DNA of 64,000 nucleotides from an uncultured Opitutaceae bacterium (GCA_903862935.1 CAIOZY010000047.1:62001-126000); one strand, 5' to 3'; positions 36,526 through 46,421 are shown, numbered from the stretch's first letter. Notes: a model not told the origin generated them from the sequence alone. A program made the numbers and translations.

Positions 36526-37047
36526 TTAGGGCAGGGTCCCAAGTATTCTGCCGTACGCGTCCCAGACCTCTGATGAGAAGCAACTGAACACCACCTGTTC
36601 AAGGGACGCGTCGTTGCCCAGGAACTCTTTGACGGCAGATACCGCAACGCGCGCCGCTTCGGATACCGGATAGCCGTATACGCCGCAGCTGATCGCCGGA
36701 AAGGCCAGGTTCCTCGCACCGCAAGACACGGCAAGTAGAAGGCTGCTCCTGTAGCACGACGCCAGCAGCTCCGGTTCCTTAAAGGTCCCGCCCATCCAAA
36801 CCGGACCGACGGTGTGGATCACCCACTTTGCGGGTAGCAGGTACCCTTGGGTAACCTTGGCCTCCCCCATCTTGCACCCTCCCAAGGTGCGGCATTCCGC
36901 GAGCAGATCCGGTCCCGCCGCTCGGTGGATCGCGCCATCCACACCGCCCCCTCCAAGGAGCGTGGAGTTGGCCGCGTTGACGATAGCGTCGACATGGAGC
37001 GTTGTAATGTCTTCGCGGGTCCGCTCGATTCTCGGCCCCATGTTCAC
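36526..37047 (-). CDS. Macro-domain ADP-ribose deacetylase (YmdB type)
   Basis: 173 residues and only a macro domain. [22 protein letters not shown] is the ADP-ribose-binding signature, and the second loop is [10 protein letters not shown]. The family removes O-acetyl groups from ADP-ribose or ADP-ribose from proteins. Start is the GTG at 37047 or the ATG at 37041. The GTGA overlap with the upstream methyltransferase stop (37044-37047) couples translation. No sirtuin, ADP-ribosyltransferase or NADAR gene is visible next to it. Confidence 0.92.
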   Translation of the reverse strand: MNMGPRIERTREDITTLHVDAIVNAANSTLLGGGGVDGAIHRAAGPDLLAECRTLGGCKMGEAKVTQGYLLPAKWVIHTVGPVWMGGTFKEPELLASCYRSSLLLAVSCGARNLAFPAISCGVYGYPVSEAARVAVSAVKEFLGNDASLEQVVFSCFSSEVWDAYGRILGTLP

Positions 37048-38048
37048 TTCACCGCCGTGACGATCGAACTCATTCCGTCGTCCTGGTAGTCAATTTTCAC
37101 CGCTTTGAATCTTGCCTCCTCGAGGTCGGCGCGAAGTTCCGCGAACGTGAAGGTCCCGCCGCCCGGTGTTCCGACCAGCATATTGACCGCGAAGAGAGCC
37201 CCTGAAACGGGCCGGGTTCGGGTCTCGTCCATGACCATGTCGCGGATGGCGATCCGTCCGCCCGGGACGAGCGCGGCGTGCACCTTTCCAAAAAGCGCGC
37301 GGTTTTCCTCCCGGGAGTTCTGGTGGACGATCGCACTCACCCAAGCAAGGTCGGCCCCCGCGGGCAGCGGGTCCGCGGTGAAGTCGCCTGGAACCAGCCT
37401 GACCCTGCCGCCAACGCCTGCTGCCGTAAGGCGGCGTTCGGCCATTGGAATTACCACAGGCAGGTCGAAGAGGATCGCCGTCGAACCCGGACAGGCATGG
37501 AGGAACGTGATCGTCCAGGTGCCCGAGGCCCCGCCGATGTCGAGGAGCCTGCGAAATTCGAGCGGCTGTATACGCCTCACGACCGCGTCGGCCATGGGGG
37601 CTGATGTGTTGTCCATCGCCGCGATGAAGGACTCCTCATCGCCTGCCTCTCCCCGGACGCTCGGCGTCCGGTCCGCGGGCCTGCCGTCCCTCACCACCCG
37701 AGCCAGCTGGGCCCACCGCCGCATGCAATTCGCCTGATGCTGGGCCATTCCGAGGGAGGTTTGGGCCCCACCGTGGGTCAACACCTCCGCCACCCCGGGC
37801 GCAAGCGTGTATCCGCCGTTCTCTTTTCCTAAGAGTTTGAGCGCAGCCAGGGCGTCCAGAAGGACGGCCATCCCCCTGGGGTCGCACTCCAGGGCCTTCG
37901 CCAGCTCACGGCTTGTCGCGGGTCCTCTCCCCACGGCGGAGAAGAGATCGAGCTCCGCGGCGGCGGTCATGACGGCCGCCGCCTGATAGCCGCGCATCAG
38001 CGCGTGTATTTCAGGGGGATTCCAGGATTTCGCAGCATCTCCGGGCAT
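37044..38048 (-). CDS. SAM-dependent O-methyltransferase (plant-type dimerisation fold)
   Basis: 334 residues. An N-terminal dimerisation/winged-helix half ([28 protein letters not shown]) and a C-terminal Rossmann half with [20 protein letters not shown], the AdoMet motif I (GxGxG-like GGASG), and FDLPVV. This is the type seen in acetylserotonin, hydroxyneurosporene and antibiotic O-methyltransferases. ATG at 38048. It is translated with the macro-domain protein by the GTGA overlap. Substrate unknown. It is convergent with no gene; it runs on from the degQ-like gene in the same direction, 18 bases away. Confidence 0.88.
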   Translation of the reverse strand: MPGDAAKSWNPPEIHALMRGYQAAAVMTAAAELDLFSAVGRGPATSRELAKALECDPRGMAVLLDALAALKLLGKENGGYTLAPGVAEVLTHGGAQTSLGMAQHQANCMRRWAQLARVVRDGRPADRTPSVRGEAGDEESFIAAMDNTSAPMADAVVRRIQPLEFRRLLDIGGASGTWTITFLHACPGSTAILFDLPVVIPMAERRLTAAGVGGRVRLVPGDFTADPLPAGADLAWVSAIVHQNSREENRALFGKVHAALVPGGRIAIRDMVMDETRTRPVSGALFAVNMLVGTPGGGTFTFAELRADLEEARFKAVKIDYQDDGMSSIVTAVK

Positions 38049-38066
38049 GAAGCCACGCTACCACCC

Positions 38067-39554
38067 CTACTGGGACTCGTCGACAACGACGTAGCGGGTT
38101 ACCCCTCCCCGCCACAGCCGAACCAGGACCTTGGGGCCCTTGATCTCGTCGCTCAGTTTCACCGCCTCATCGGCGCTGTGGACCGGCTTTCGGTCGAGGT
38201 CCAGGACCACGTCTCCCCGGCTGAGGCCGGCCCTCGCCGAGGCGCTGTCGGGGTCGACGTCGGTGATGACGGCTCCCTGGAGCTTGTCGGGAAGCCGCAG
38301 CTGCTCCCTGTATTCCGGGGTGATGTCCCCAACCGTCACGCCGTTCAAGACCCCCTCCTTGCCGCCCTTTTGGCGGTCCTCGGAGGCCAGACCCGTGGCG
38401 GGCCGGTTTCCAAGCTTGATCGTGGCCGTGTTTGTCTTTCCGTCGCGCAGATATTCGATCGCCGCCTCGGATCCCGGGGCAAGCTGGCTCACCGCAAGCC
38501 TCAGCTGGTGATAGTCCTCCACCTGCTTTCCGTTCAACTTGACGATGACATCCCCGCTCTTGAGCCCCGCCTTTGCCGCGGGTGTTCCCGACTCAACGTC
38601 GGCCACCAGCGCGCCCCGGGTTGTCCCAAACTGGGCCGCCAGGTCGGGCGTGATCTCCTGAAGCGAGACCCCCATGTAGCCGCGGGAGACCTTGCCGCTT
38701 CCCACCAGCTGCTCGGCAATCGATCGAACCAGATTGACCGGGATCGAGAAGCCTATCCCATTCGAGCCGCCGCTGTGGCTAACAATCGCCGTGTTGATGC
38801 CGACGACGCGGCCGGCGGTGTCCAACAGCGCCCCGCCGGAGTTGCCGGGGTTGATCGGGGCGTCGGTCTGGATGAAGTCCTCAAAGGCCTCGATGTTCAG
38901 GTTGTTGCGGCCAAGGGCGCTCACGATCCCGTGGGTCACGGTCAGGCCGACCCCGAACGGGTCGCCGATTGCGAGCACGGCGTCTCCTACTTGCAGCTGG
39001 TCGCTGTCGCCAAGGGTCGCGTAGGGGAGGTCGGTTGCGTCGATCTTGAGGACCGCCACGTCGGCCTCGGAATCCCGGCCGACGACCGTTGCCGTGTACT
39101 CCTTCTGGGGCTGGCCGAACTTGACCTTAACGTCGTCGGCCCCGTCGACCACATGGTTGTTGGTCAGGATGTAGCCGTCCGCGCTGACGATGATCCCGGA
39201 GCCCAGGCTCTCGGCGAGCTGCTCGCGCGGGCGCCCGTTGAACGGTCCATTCGGGGTGCCGAAGAAACGCCGGAACATCGGGTCGTTGTAGAACTGCGAC
39301 ATGTCCTGCGTGTGGACCTTCTTGCTCGAATAGACGTAGACTACGCTTGAGGAGGCCTTCTTGACGATTGGCGCGTAGCTGACCGGGGTTCCCACGCTTC
39401 GGTCTATCGGCTGCGTGTCGACATGGAGCTTAAGTGCCGCTTTTTCGCCGGATTTGGGTTCCGGTTTGTCCTTGGCCTGCAGGCTAGCGCTAATCCCGAA
39501 AATCGGTAAGATACTTACTGCCAATATGATTCGATAAAGTGCCTTGAGGTTCAT
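38067..39554 (-). CDS. degQ: HtrA/DegP-family periplasmic serine protease
   Basis: 495 residues from the ATG at 39554, which begins with a signal peptide (MNLKALYRIILAVSILPIF then SLQA). The trypsin-like domain has the triad His in TNNHVVDG, Asp in EADVAVLKID and Ser in PGNSGGALLD. Two PDZ domains follow, one with RGYMGVSLQEI and SGTPAAKAGLKSGDVI, the second at the C-terminus (DPDSASARAGLSRGDVV). Start is chosen because the longer 39659 frame lacks a leader. It degrades or refolds damaged envelope proteins. It is divergent from glycyl-tRNA synthetase with 111 bases between. Confidence 0.94.
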   Translation of the reverse strand: MNLKALYRIILAVSILPIFGISASLQAKDKPEPKSGEKAALKLHVDTQPIDRSVGTPVSYAPIVKKASSSVVYVYSSKKVHTQDMSQFYNDPMFRRFFGTPNGPFNGRPREQLAESLGSGIIVSADGYILTNNHVVDGADDVKVKFGQPQKEYTATVVGRDSEADVAVLKIDATDLPYATLGDSDQLQVGDAVLAIGDPFGVGLTVTHGIVSALGRNNLNIEAFEDFIQTDAPINPGNSGGALLDTAGRVVGINTAIVSHSGGSNGIGFSIPVNLVRSIAEQLVGSGKVSRGYMGVSLQEITPDLAAQFGTTRGALVADVESGTPAAKAGLKSGDVIVKLNGKQVEDYHQLRLAVSQLAPGSEAAIEYLRDGKTNTATIKLGNRPATGLASEDRQKGGKEGVLNGVTVGDITPEYREQLRLPDKLQGAVITDVDPDSASARAGLSRGDVVLDLDRKPVHSADEAVKLSDEIKGPKVLVRLWRGGVTRYVVVDESQ

Positions 39555-39665
39555 GTGAGGTACGACACGTTGGATGCAAACAGGTTTCCTTTGGAGCACA
39601 TTCCAAGCGAGGAATTGACCCCCCCACCCCCTGCCTGTTGAGTCGCTCTCTTTTACCAAACCGCC

Positions 39666-41189
39666 ATGTCATCCAAGCCCGAGTCTCCGAACCTCATGGA
39701 CGCCATCGTCTCGCTGTGCAAGCGGCGGGGCTTCGTCTTTCCCTCCTCTGAAATCTACGGGGGGCTGAACGGTTTCTTCGACTACGGGCCCCTTGGGGCC
39801 GAGCTCAAGAAGAACATCCGGGACTGCTGGTGGAACGACATGGTGCGGCGCCGCGACGACATCGTCGGGCTGGAGAGCTCCATTATCATGCACCCGAAGG
39901 TCTGGGAGGCCTCGGGCCACGTAGCCGGGTTCACCGACCCCCTGGTGGACTGCAAGGCCTCCAAGCAGCGCTTCCGGGCCGACCAGCTGTTCTTCTCCCC
40001 GGTTGTCGTCGACGGGAAGACGGTCGGCTACGTGAGCGCCCTGGAGAGCGAGAGGACCCAGGAGGAGCTCCAGGAGAAGGCCGAGTTATTCAAGCGCAAG
40101 CACGCGATCCAGGGAAAACTCGAGCCCGTCCAGCCCCGCGACATGACCGAGGCGAAGGCCGAGGAGATCTCCCTTATCCCCTCGCCGGCTACCGGCGAGG
40201 CCGGGAGCCTCACCCCCCCGCGCGCCTTCAATATGATGTTTGAGACGTATGTCGGGGCCCTTCGCGACGCCTCGGCCGTATCCTACCTGAGGCCGGAGAC
40301 GGCCCAGGGCATGTTCGCCGACTTCAAGGGCGTGGTCGACACCGGCCGCGTCAAGCTCCCCTTCGGAATCGCGCAGATCGGAAAGTCCTTCCGAAACGAG
40401 ATCACCCCGCGCAACTTCATCTTCCGCTCCCGCGAGTTCGAGCAGATGGAGATGGAGTACTTCATCCACGAGGATGCCGACTGGGCCAAGTGCCACCGGG
40501 AGTGGATCGACTGGTGCACCAACTGGCTCCTGTCGATAGGCCTGCCCGCCTCGCACCTGACCGAGTACAACCACCCGAAGGAGAAGCTCGCCTTCTACTC
40601 CAAGGGGACGACCGACATCATGTTCCGCTACCCCTTCGGGGTCCAGGAGCTGTGGGGTATCGCCGCCCGCGGCGACTACGACCTAAAGCAGCACGAGAAG
40701 GCCTCAGGGGTTCCCCAGGTCTTCTTCGACGAGGCGTCAAAGCGCAAGATCACCCCCCACGTCATCGAGCCGGCGGTCGGCGTCGACCGTATCTTCCTCG
40801 CCGTCCTGTGCGCGGGCTATACGGAGGACGAGGCCCCGGACGACAAGGGCAAGATGGAGAAGCGGACCGTGCTGCGCTTCCACCCGAGGATAGCGCCCAT
40901 CAAGGTGGCGGTGCTCCCCCTCATCAAGAACAAGCCCGAACTCGTCGCGCGGGCCCAGGAGCTGTACCGCAGGCTCAAGCGGCGGTGGGCGGTCTTCTAC
41001 GACGAAGGCGGCGCCATCGGCCGGAGGTACCGCCGCCAGGACGAGATCGGCACCCCGTGGTGCGTCACGATCGACTTTGATACGATCGAGAAGGACGGCA
41101 GTTTTACGCTGCGCGATCGCGACTCCATGAAGCAGGTTCGGATCCAGGAATCCGAGCTGTTCTCCATGCTTGACGAAAAGATTTTCTGA
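39666..41189 (+). CDS. glyQS: Glycyl-tRNA synthetase, homodimeric (alpha-2) type
   Basis: 507 residues, cytoplasmic, charging tRNA-Gly. Class II motifs: motif 1 region [16 protein letters not shown], motif 2 [25 protein letters not shown], and motif 3 near [11 protein letters not shown]. The [15 protein letters not shown] segment is a signature of this eukaryote-like single-chain form, distinct from the alpha/beta glyQ/glyS tetramer of many bacteria. The C-terminal anticodon-binding domain starts about residue 410 ([11 protein letters not shown]). ATG at 39666; an intact length. The cytochrome b561-like gene follows 28 bases later. Confidence 0.96.
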   Translation: MSSKPESPNLMDAIVSLCKRRGFVFPSSEIYGGLNGFFDYGPLGAELKKNIRDCWWNDMVRRRDDIVGLESSIIMHPKVWEASGHVAGFTDPLVDCKASKQRFRADQLFFSPVVVDGKTVGYVSALESERTQEELQEKAELFKRKHAIQGKLEPVQPRDMTEAKAEEISLIPSPATGEAGSLTPPRAFNMMFETYVGALRDASAVSYLRPETAQGMFADFKGVVDTGRVKLPFGIAQIGKSFRNEITPRNFIFRSREFEQMEMEYFIHEDADWAKCHREWIDWCTNWLLSIGLPASHLTEYNHPKEKLAFYSKGTTDIMFRYPFGVQELWGIAARGDYDLKQHEKASGVPQVFFDEASKRKITPHVIEPAVGVDRIFLAVLCAGYTEDEAPDDKGKMEKRTVLRFHPRIAPIKVAVLPLIKNKPELVARAQELYRRLKRRWAVFYDEGGAIGRRYRRQDEIGTPWCVTIDFDTIEKDGSFTLRDRDSMKQVRIQESELFSMLDEKIF

Positions 41190-41217
41190 GGCATCCACCA
41201 CCCATAAGAACCCCCTT

Positions 41218-41853
41218 ATGAACTCGTCTACCCCAAGTTCCCCCATCCTCCGCCATTCTGTCGCCGCGCGCCTGATTCACTGGCTGCTGGCTGTTGGGTT
41301 TATGGTGGCTATGGCGACAGGGCTGTCCCTGTACTGGCGGAGCATCCTGGGCTGGACGATGCCCCTGTTCGGGGGCAAGCCGATGGCTGTTCTCCTGCAC
41401 TTCTGGTTCGGGATCGGCTTTGCCGTCTTCGCGCTGCCGCTGTTCCTCATCTGGAGGAAGCGCATGCGCTGGACTCCCGCGGACTCGGAGTTTGCCAGAA
41501 ACCTCAAGGAGCACGCCCTGAACCCCGGCCAGCAGCAGCCGCAGGAAACCGGGTTCTTCAACGGGGGCCAAAAACTCTTCTTCATCCTGGTGTCCTGGAG
41601 CGCGGCGATCCTGCTCTTCACCGGGTTGGTCTGGTGGTTCAGGAAGGACCTTCCCCACCCCCTCTACGCCGTCTGTCGCACGACCCATCGGGTCCTCGGA
41701 GTCGTCATCGCCGGGGGCTTTCTCGCGCACCTGTACAAGTCAACCCTGGGCGAGCGCGGAACCCTCCGCTCGATGATCACCGGCAAGGTGACCGAGGATT
41801 GGGCGAAGGCCAGAAGGCCGGCCTGGCACCGGGAAATCGGCGGCGGGCGCTAG
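41218..41853 (+). CDS. Cytochrome b561-like membrane protein (FdoI/formate-dehydrogenase gamma type)
   Basis: 211 residues, four or so helices. Candidate haem His: RHSVAARLIHWLL, LHFWFG, CRTTHRVLG and GFLAHLYKSTLGERG. The last, HLYxxTLGERGT, is typical of formate dehydrogenase gamma cytochrome b556. It would carry electrons from a periplasmic dehydrogenase to quinone, but no catalytic subunit is coded next to it. ATG at 41218 is preferred over 41170, which overlaps glyQS. Its stop and that of the convergent next gene are separated by one base. Confidence 0.82.
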   Translation: MNSSTPSSPILRHSVAARLIHWLLAVGFMVAMATGLSLYWRSILGWTMPLFGGKPMAVLLHFWFGIGFAVFALPLFLIWRKRMRWTPADSEFARNLKEHALNPGQQQPQETGFFNGGQKLFFILVSWSAAILLFTGLVWWFRKDLPHPLYAVCRTTHRVLGVVIAGGFLAHLYKSTLGERGTLRSMITGKVTEDWAKARRPAWHREIGGGR

Positions 41854-41854
41854 C

Positions 41855-42733
41855 CTACCGGTACCGCACGCTGCGGCCCAGGTAGTTCAGCATCCAGATT
41901 TCTTTCCAGACGCGGTAGCGGCCCTCCTGGGTGATCTTGCCCAGGTCCTCGCGGTCGCCAAGGGCGTGCAAGAATCCGAGCTCGGTGTTGACCCGGTCGA
42001 GCTCGTGCTGGGCGGCGTTAAGGTCCGCCAGCGGCTCTGCAGTGAAGGGGACCGATGGCGAGCCCGCGGAGGCGACCCTCGAGCGGTGCCGGGCAAGCAG
42101 CCGCGGCAACGACCGGTTCCAGGGATAGCGGTCGACAAACCACTCCTCGGGATAGAAACCCCCGAAGGGGATGTAGAGGTTGTCGGTCACGAGCCTTCGC
42201 CCGTCCTCGGTGAGCGAGCTCACCGAGTAGCACGCGACAATCGCCCCGCCCGACTGCGGAAGGAAGGTCACCTGGACCCTGACTGTGGCCGTGTCGTTCT
42301 GGTAGACGGACACGCGCAGGTAGATGCCGCCGCCCACTTCGGCCTTGAGGGCCTGGACCTGGCGGAAGCCCTGGGCGCGGAGCCAGCCCCGGATCTTGAG
42401 GAGCCTGGCCTGAACGGGCCATTCCTCGCCGCTCGCGTTCACGGTGTAGCGCGGAAACAGCGGCATCGGGCTCGAGCTCAGGGCCGAGATCGCCAGCCAG
42501 TTGTAGAGGGTCTCGCCCAGAAACCAGAACAGGAAGAAGGAGGTCGCAAGCACCCAGTACGGCCGGTCGATCAGCCCGAGGTTCTGGCACACCAGGGCCG
42601 CCCCGAAGGCGAACCCGAACCAACGCAGCCAGCGGTCGATGATCGCGATCAGCGGCGAACCCACCCGCTGGTTGACCTGGACAAGGATCAGCGAGGCGAC
42701 AATGACCGCCAGGATGAGGTAGAGGGGCTGCAC
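41855..42733 (-). CDS. Uncharacterised membrane-anchored protein downstream of dnaN
   Basis: 292 residues with no family I recognise. N-terminal membrane segments (MQPLYLILAVIVASLILVQV and LIDRPYWVLATSFFLFWFLG) are followed by a soluble domain with LKAEVGGGIYLRVSVYQNDTATVRVQVTF, a beta-rich pattern, and a helical C-terminus. It lies 10 bases after dnaN and is probably translated from the same message, with a membrane protein downstream of a replication gene. Its stop is one base from the convergent cytochrome gene. Role unknown. Confidence 0.7.
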   Translation of the reverse strand: MQPLYLILAVIVASLILVQVNQRVGSPLIAIIDRWLRWFGFAFGAALVCQNLGLIDRPYWVLATSFFLFWFLGETLYNWLAISALSSSPMPLFPRYTVNASGEEWPVQARLLKIRGWLRAQGFRQVQALKAEVGGGIYLRVSVYQNDTATVRVQVTFLPQSGGAIVACYSVSSLTEDGRRLVTDNLYIPFGGFYPEEWFVDRYPWNRSLPRLLARHRSRVASAGSPSVPFTAEPLADLNAAQHELDRVNTELGFLHALGDREDLGKITQEGRYRVWKEIWMLNYLGRSVRYR

Positions 42734-42743
42734 CGCAGGCGCG

Positions 42744-43868
42744 TCAGCTCAGCCGCACGGGCATGATGACGCAGATGAAGCTCTCGAGCGTCTTGAACAC
42801 GCCGGGGCTCACGTCGTCCTTCACCTCAAAGAAGACCTCGTCCTTGGCGAGGGCCCTCAGGGGGTCGAGCAGGAAGGCGGGGTTGAAGGCGACCTGGAGC
42901 TCCGGGCCGCTGTAGCCGATGGCCATCGATTCGTGGGCCTCGCCGAAGTCCGGGCTCTGGGCCGTGATTTCCAGGAGGTTGCTCGAGAGCTTAATCCGCA
43001 CGGAGTTGGACTTTTCCGAGCACACGAGGGCGGCGCGGTGAACGCACTGCAGGAACAGCTCGCGCTCGAGTTTGATCCTCTGATGGGTCTCCTTCGGGAT
43101 CACCTGCTGGTAATTCGGGTAGTTGCCCTCGACGACCTTAGAGTACAGGTAGACGCTGTCCACCAAGCCGCTTGTGTCCTTGTCGGTGGCAATCTGGAAG
43201 GCGCAGCGGCGGTCGTTGAAGTTGATCTTCACCTTTTCGCCCTTGTCCAAGAGGCGGGTCAGCTCCCCGACCGTCTTGGCGGGCAGGATGATCGCGCCCG
43301 CGCTCGAGGCCGGAATCTCCATGTCCTTGGAGATAACGGCGAGCCTGCGCCCGTCGGTTGCGACCAAGGACAGCTTCCCGTCGCGGAAGTTGAAGTAGAC
43401 GCCGTTCAGGATGTAGCGGGTCTCGTCGATCGACTGGGCATAGGAGACGCTGCGGATCATTCCGCTCAGTTCGCCCTGCTCGAGGGTGTAGGCCTTCTCA
43501 TCCCCAAACTCCGGCAGCGGCGGAAACTCCTCGCGGCCAATACCCATGATCCGGAAGGTGGAACCACCCGAGGACAGCTTCACCTGGTGGTTCGGGGACG
43601 CATCGAAGGCGACGTCGAGGTTAGGCATCTCGCGGACGATGCTCGCCAGGCGCTTGACCGGCAGGGTCACCGCGCCGGTCTCCTTGACCTCAGCTTTGAT
43701 CCGGCACCGGATTCCGAGGTCGAGGTTAGTCGTTGTCAGGGAGATCACATCCTTCTCCGCCTCAATCATAACATTGCTCAGGATGGGCATCGTGGCCTTG
43801 GACCCAACAACGTTGAGCACCTGGGCGAGGCCGTTGGCGAAATGATCGCGGTTGATTTTGAATTTCAT
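42744..43868 (-). CDS. dnaN: DNA polymerase III beta subunit (sliding clamp)
   Basis: 374 residues. Three-domain clamp: N-terminal [21 protein letters not shown], the middle [10 protein letters not shown]-like [26 protein letters not shown] signature, and the C-terminal [28 protein letters not shown], the end of the clamp that binds partners. It encircles DNA and holds the polymerase. The usual neighbour dnaA is not here, so the gene is away from the origin or the region was rearranged. Its leader 43869-44098 carries an AT-rich stretch; no promoter is called. Confidence 0.97.
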   Translation of the reverse strand: MKFKINRDHFANGLAQVLNVVGSKATMPILSNVMIEAEKDVISLTTTNLDLGIRCRIKAEVKETGAVTLPVKRLASIVREMPNLDVAFDASPNHQVKLSSGGSTFRIMGIGREEFPPLPEFGDEKAYTLEQGELSGMIRSVSYAQSIDETRYILNGVYFNFRDGKLSLVATDGRRLAVISKDMEIPASSAGAIILPAKTVGELTRLLDKGEKVKINFNDRRCAFQIATDKDTSGLVDSVYLYSKVVEGNYPNYQQVIPKETHQRIKLERELFLQCVHRAALVCSEKSNSVRIKLSSNLLEITAQSPDFGEAHESMAIGYSGPELQVAFNPAFLLDPLRALAKDEVFFEVKDDVSPGVFKTLESFICVIMPVRLS

Positions 43869-44079
43869 GGGGACGACGCCCTAGCGGGCTGACTGGCGGT
43901 AATTAACAAAGTCTGGGAGAGTATGGAACCTATAATGAATTAGAACAGTATTCTTATGCGCAAGAACAAGGCTAACAAGACGCTTATTTTCCTCTGAAAA
44001 CTGGTCAATCGGCGGCTGTGAAGAACCTCCGAGAATAGGGTAATAAGTTAGGGGTTATTTGCAGGAATTAGTTACTGGC

Positions 44080-44096
44080 AACCCATTGGCTGGGTT
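44080..44096 (-). terminator. Weak hairpin after pssA
   Basis: AACCC (44080-44084) and GGGTT (44092-44096) make a 5-bp stem with a 7-base loop, starting three bases after the pssA stop. It is followed on the minus strand by no U-tract. Only a weak candidate terminator; the rest of 43869-44098 is AT-richer leader of dnaN. Confidence 0.3.
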
Positions 44097-44098
44097 CT

Positions 44099-45001
44099 TC
44101 ACAAGTTGGTCGCAACAGAGGGGTTCCTCTTTGCATGACGATGGCGCCTCCAGTGACGAAAAAGGCCGAAGAATATGTAGCCGAAGCAGATACAGATAGC
44201 AGCCACCTCCTTGAAGGCAACTAGGAAGCCTAGGATGATCACGAACCCGGTCAAACGGCGCATGCGGGTTTGGGTCTGCAGGTCCACATTCTTTCCGCTG
44301 GGGTACCGCACCGTGCTCATCATGAGGAACGCAATGAGGAGCATGAGCAGGGGAAGAAGCAGGGCGAACCGGTTGAGCGACTTGTCGGCGTTGCCCAAGT
44401 GAAGGAGGAAAAGCACCATTGCCGCGACCGTAGCCGCGGCTGCCGGAACGGGCAGCCCCACAAAGTCGCTGTTCGACTCCTTCTGACCCCGGTGCAGAAG
44501 GGGATTGGTGATGACATTAAACCGCGCAAGGCGCATCGCGGCGCAGAGCAGGTACACGAATCCAACAAACCAACCGATGTCCCGAAACCACGGAAATCCT
44601 TGGGAGGGAGAAAGGATAAGAAAGAACATCAACAGGGCCGGCGCTATCCCGAAAGAGATCACGTCGGCCAGGGAGTCGAATTCAGCGCCAAAGAGCGACT
44701 CGCGCCCCCCGAGGCGGGCGAGCCTGCCGTCCAGCGAGTCGAAGGCCGCGGCTCCAAAGATGAACCAAACCGCATAGCGGTAATGATCGGGCGCGTTGGC
44801 GCCCAAATATTGACCAAATGACTCTGCGAGGCGGGCGTGGATGCAGTTGATGACTGCCATGAAGCCGCAGAACAGGTTTGCCGCGGTCATCAGGTTCGGC
44901 AGCACATAGATGCGGCTCGCCTGGGTCACGTTATAGGGATCGCCTCGCCGGGCTAGGTCGGTCCTGGCCTCTTCTTCCTTGTTTGGGGTGCTGGGTATCA
45001 T
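44099..45001 (-). CDS. pssA: CDP-diacylglycerol-serine O-phosphatidyltransferase
   Basis: 300 residues, seven or so helices. The CDP-alcohol phosphatidyltransferase motif DG..AR........G...D...D is complete: DGRLARLGG, then LFGAEFDSLADVISFG. The protein joins serine to CDP-diacylglycerol to make phosphatidylserine, the precursor of phosphatidylethanolamine, at the inner membrane. The start ATG at 45001 shares ATGA with the stop of the upstream RelE-like gene. The N-terminal tail (about 35 residues, NKEEEARTD...) is soluble. Confidence 0.93.
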   Translation of the reverse strand: MIPSTPNKEEEARTDLARRGDPYNVTQASRIYVLPNLMTAANLFCGFMAVINCIHARLAESFGQYLGANAPDHYRYAVWFIFGAAAFDSLDGRLARLGGRESLFGAEFDSLADVISFGIAPALLMFFLILSPSQGFPWFRDIGWFVGFVYLLCAAMRLARFNVITNPLLHRGQKESNSDFVGLPVPAAAATVAAMVLFLLHLGNADKSLNRFALLLPLLMLLIAFLMMSTVRYPSGKNVDLQTQTRMRRLTGFVIILGFLVAFKEVAAICICFGYIFFGLFRHWRRHRHAKRNPSVATNL

Positions 45002-45348
45002 TTAGTCAGGCTGTCCAAGTACTTCCAGAACTTCGAGTGCTGCTCAACCAGTTGCTGCTCGGACACCGGAAGCCGGTTTCGCAACAGAAAATCCTCCAAG
45101 GAGTTCATATGGAGGATGTAGTCCACATGGAGCGTGTCGTCACTGACCTGAAAATAGAACCGATAGTCGCCGGAACGGAGCCGGTAATACGTTCGGTTGC
45201 CCCGGTGGAAGCGCCCCAGGGGCTCCCGGGGGTGGGCAAGGTCGTCGAGCTTGAGGTTGCTGATCGGTTCCACAACCGCCAGTTGAGCCAGCGTGTCCAG
45301 CCGGTTCAGCTCGCCTAAGGCTTGTTCCGAAAAGGTGACCTGATGCAT
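44998..45348 (-). CDS. RelE/ParE-like small protein coupled to pssA
   Basis: 116 residues. VTFSEQALGELNRLDTLAQLAV, LGRFHRGNRTYYRLRSGDYRFYFQV fit the RelE/ParE fold (basic cleft, RxGDYR pattern). The C-terminus adds a charged helix (ENSLEDFLLRNRL type, here NSLEDFLLRNRLPV). There is no antitoxin gene on either side: upstream is a 59-base gap to moaA's end, and downstream is pssA, joined by a four-base ATGA overlap. A lone toxin-like fold in such a setting may have been re-used as a regulator or an RNA-binding protein. Activity unknown. Confidence 0.78.
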   Translation of the reverse strand: MHQVTFSEQALGELNRLDTLAQLAVVEPISNLKLDDLAHPREPLGRFHRGNRTYYRLRSGDYRFYFQVSDDTLHVDYILHMNSLEDFLLRNRLPVSEQQLVEQHSKFWKYLDSLTK

Positions 45349-45407
45349 CCGTTTGCGTCCTGAGGGTCTATCGCGGGTACCCCTGTCGGCAACGCTATTC
45401 CGACCCT

Positions 45408-46421
45408 TCAGCCTCCAATATAGCTCATCTCCACCTTTGCGCGGGCCTGGCCGGCCGCCAGGAGGGTGGCCCGCTCGTCGCTGTAGCGGTCCATTCGACC
45501 CTGCCAGACCCGGGCCACGAACCGTGACAGCTCCCCGTCGTCAGCCCCCGCCCTGAGGCAGCCCAACACATCCCAGCCGAGCGAGGCGAAAAGGCAGGTG
45601 TACAGTTTCCCGTCGGCTGCGAGCCGGGCGCGGTGGCAGTCCCGGCAAAACGGCTCGGTCACGGAGCTGATAAGGCCTATTTCGCCCTTCTCGTCGCGGT
45701 ACCGGTAGCGGGCGGCGACCTCGCCCCGATAAGCCGGGGCTGATGCCTCCAGGGGCCATATTGCCGCAATCCGTTCCACGATCTCTCGGGCGGGAATGAC
45801 CCGATCGGGGGACCAGTGGTTCGTGTTTCCGACATCCATGAACTCAATTAGCCGCAGCGTGTGACCCCGATCCCGGAAATAGGAGCACAGCCGGGGAATC
45901 TCGTGGTCGTTCACGCCGCGCTGGACGACGCAGTTGATCTTAACCGGGAAACCCAGGGCCGCGGCGGCGTCGATCCCGCGCAGGACGCGAGAGACGCCGA
46001 ATCCGACCCCGTTCAGGCGCCCCGCTCCGCCATCATCAAGCGAGTCGACCGATACAGTGATCCGGTCCAGGCCCGCCTCCCTGAGCCCCCCTGCCATCTT
46101 CTCGAGAAGCCATCCGTTTGTGGTCAAGGCGACGTCGCGCACACCCAGCTCTCCCTTGATGGCCCGGACAAGATCCGGAAGATCCGGCCGCAGCAGGGGC
46201 TCCCCCCCTGTCAGCCGCACCTTTTCCACCCCGAGACCCACAAAGGCCCGGGCTATCCGCCTGAGCTCGGGCAGCGTCATCAGGTCCGGCTGGCGCAGGA
46301 AGGCGTGCTCCGGACCAAACACCTCCTTCGGCATGCAGTACGGGCACCGGAAGTTACACCGGTCGGTGACCGATATTCGGAGGTCGCGCAAGGGGCGGTT
46401 GAGCGTGTCGCGGACAGGCAC
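45408..46421 (-). CDS. moaA: GTP 3',8-cyclase, molybdopterin synthesis
   Basis: 337 residues. Radical-SAM iron-sulphur motif CNFRCPYC (C22, C26, C29) and a second cluster at EPFCRDCHRARL...YTC in the C-terminal third, as in MoaA. The last residues are GG, which in MoaA reach into the active site. It turns GTP into 3',8-cyclo-GTP, first step of molybdenum cofactor synthesis, with MoaC finishing cPMP. It is divergent from moeA; 94 bases separate the start from the moeA ATG and hold no visible Moco riboswitch. Confidence 0.95.
   Translation of the reverse strand: MPVRDTLNRPLRDLRISVTDRCNFRCPYCMPKEVFGPEHAFLRQPDLMTLPELRRIARAFVGLGVEKVRLTGGEPLLRPDLPDLVRAIKGELGVRDVALTTNGWLLEKMAGGLREAGLDRITVSVDSLDDGGAGRLNGVGFGVSRVLRGIDAAAALGFPVKINCVVQRGVNDHEIPRLCSYFRDRGHTLRLIEFMDVGNTNHWSPDRVIPAREIVERIAAIWPLEASAPAYRGEVAARYRYRDEKGEIGLISSVTEPFCRDCHRARLAADGKLYTCLFASLGWDVLGCLRAGADDGELSRFVARVWQGRMDRYSDERATLLAAGQARAKVEMSYIGG

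Noticed and set aside
38004-39350. 448-codon plus-strand frame opposite the HtrA protease
   Set aside because: The protease on the other strand has a full triad and PDZ domains; this frame is antisense with no recognisable motif.
44998-45348. Toxin-antitoxin system
   Set aside because: A RelE-like fold is present but there is no antitoxin gene beside it; it is reported as a lone protein instead.
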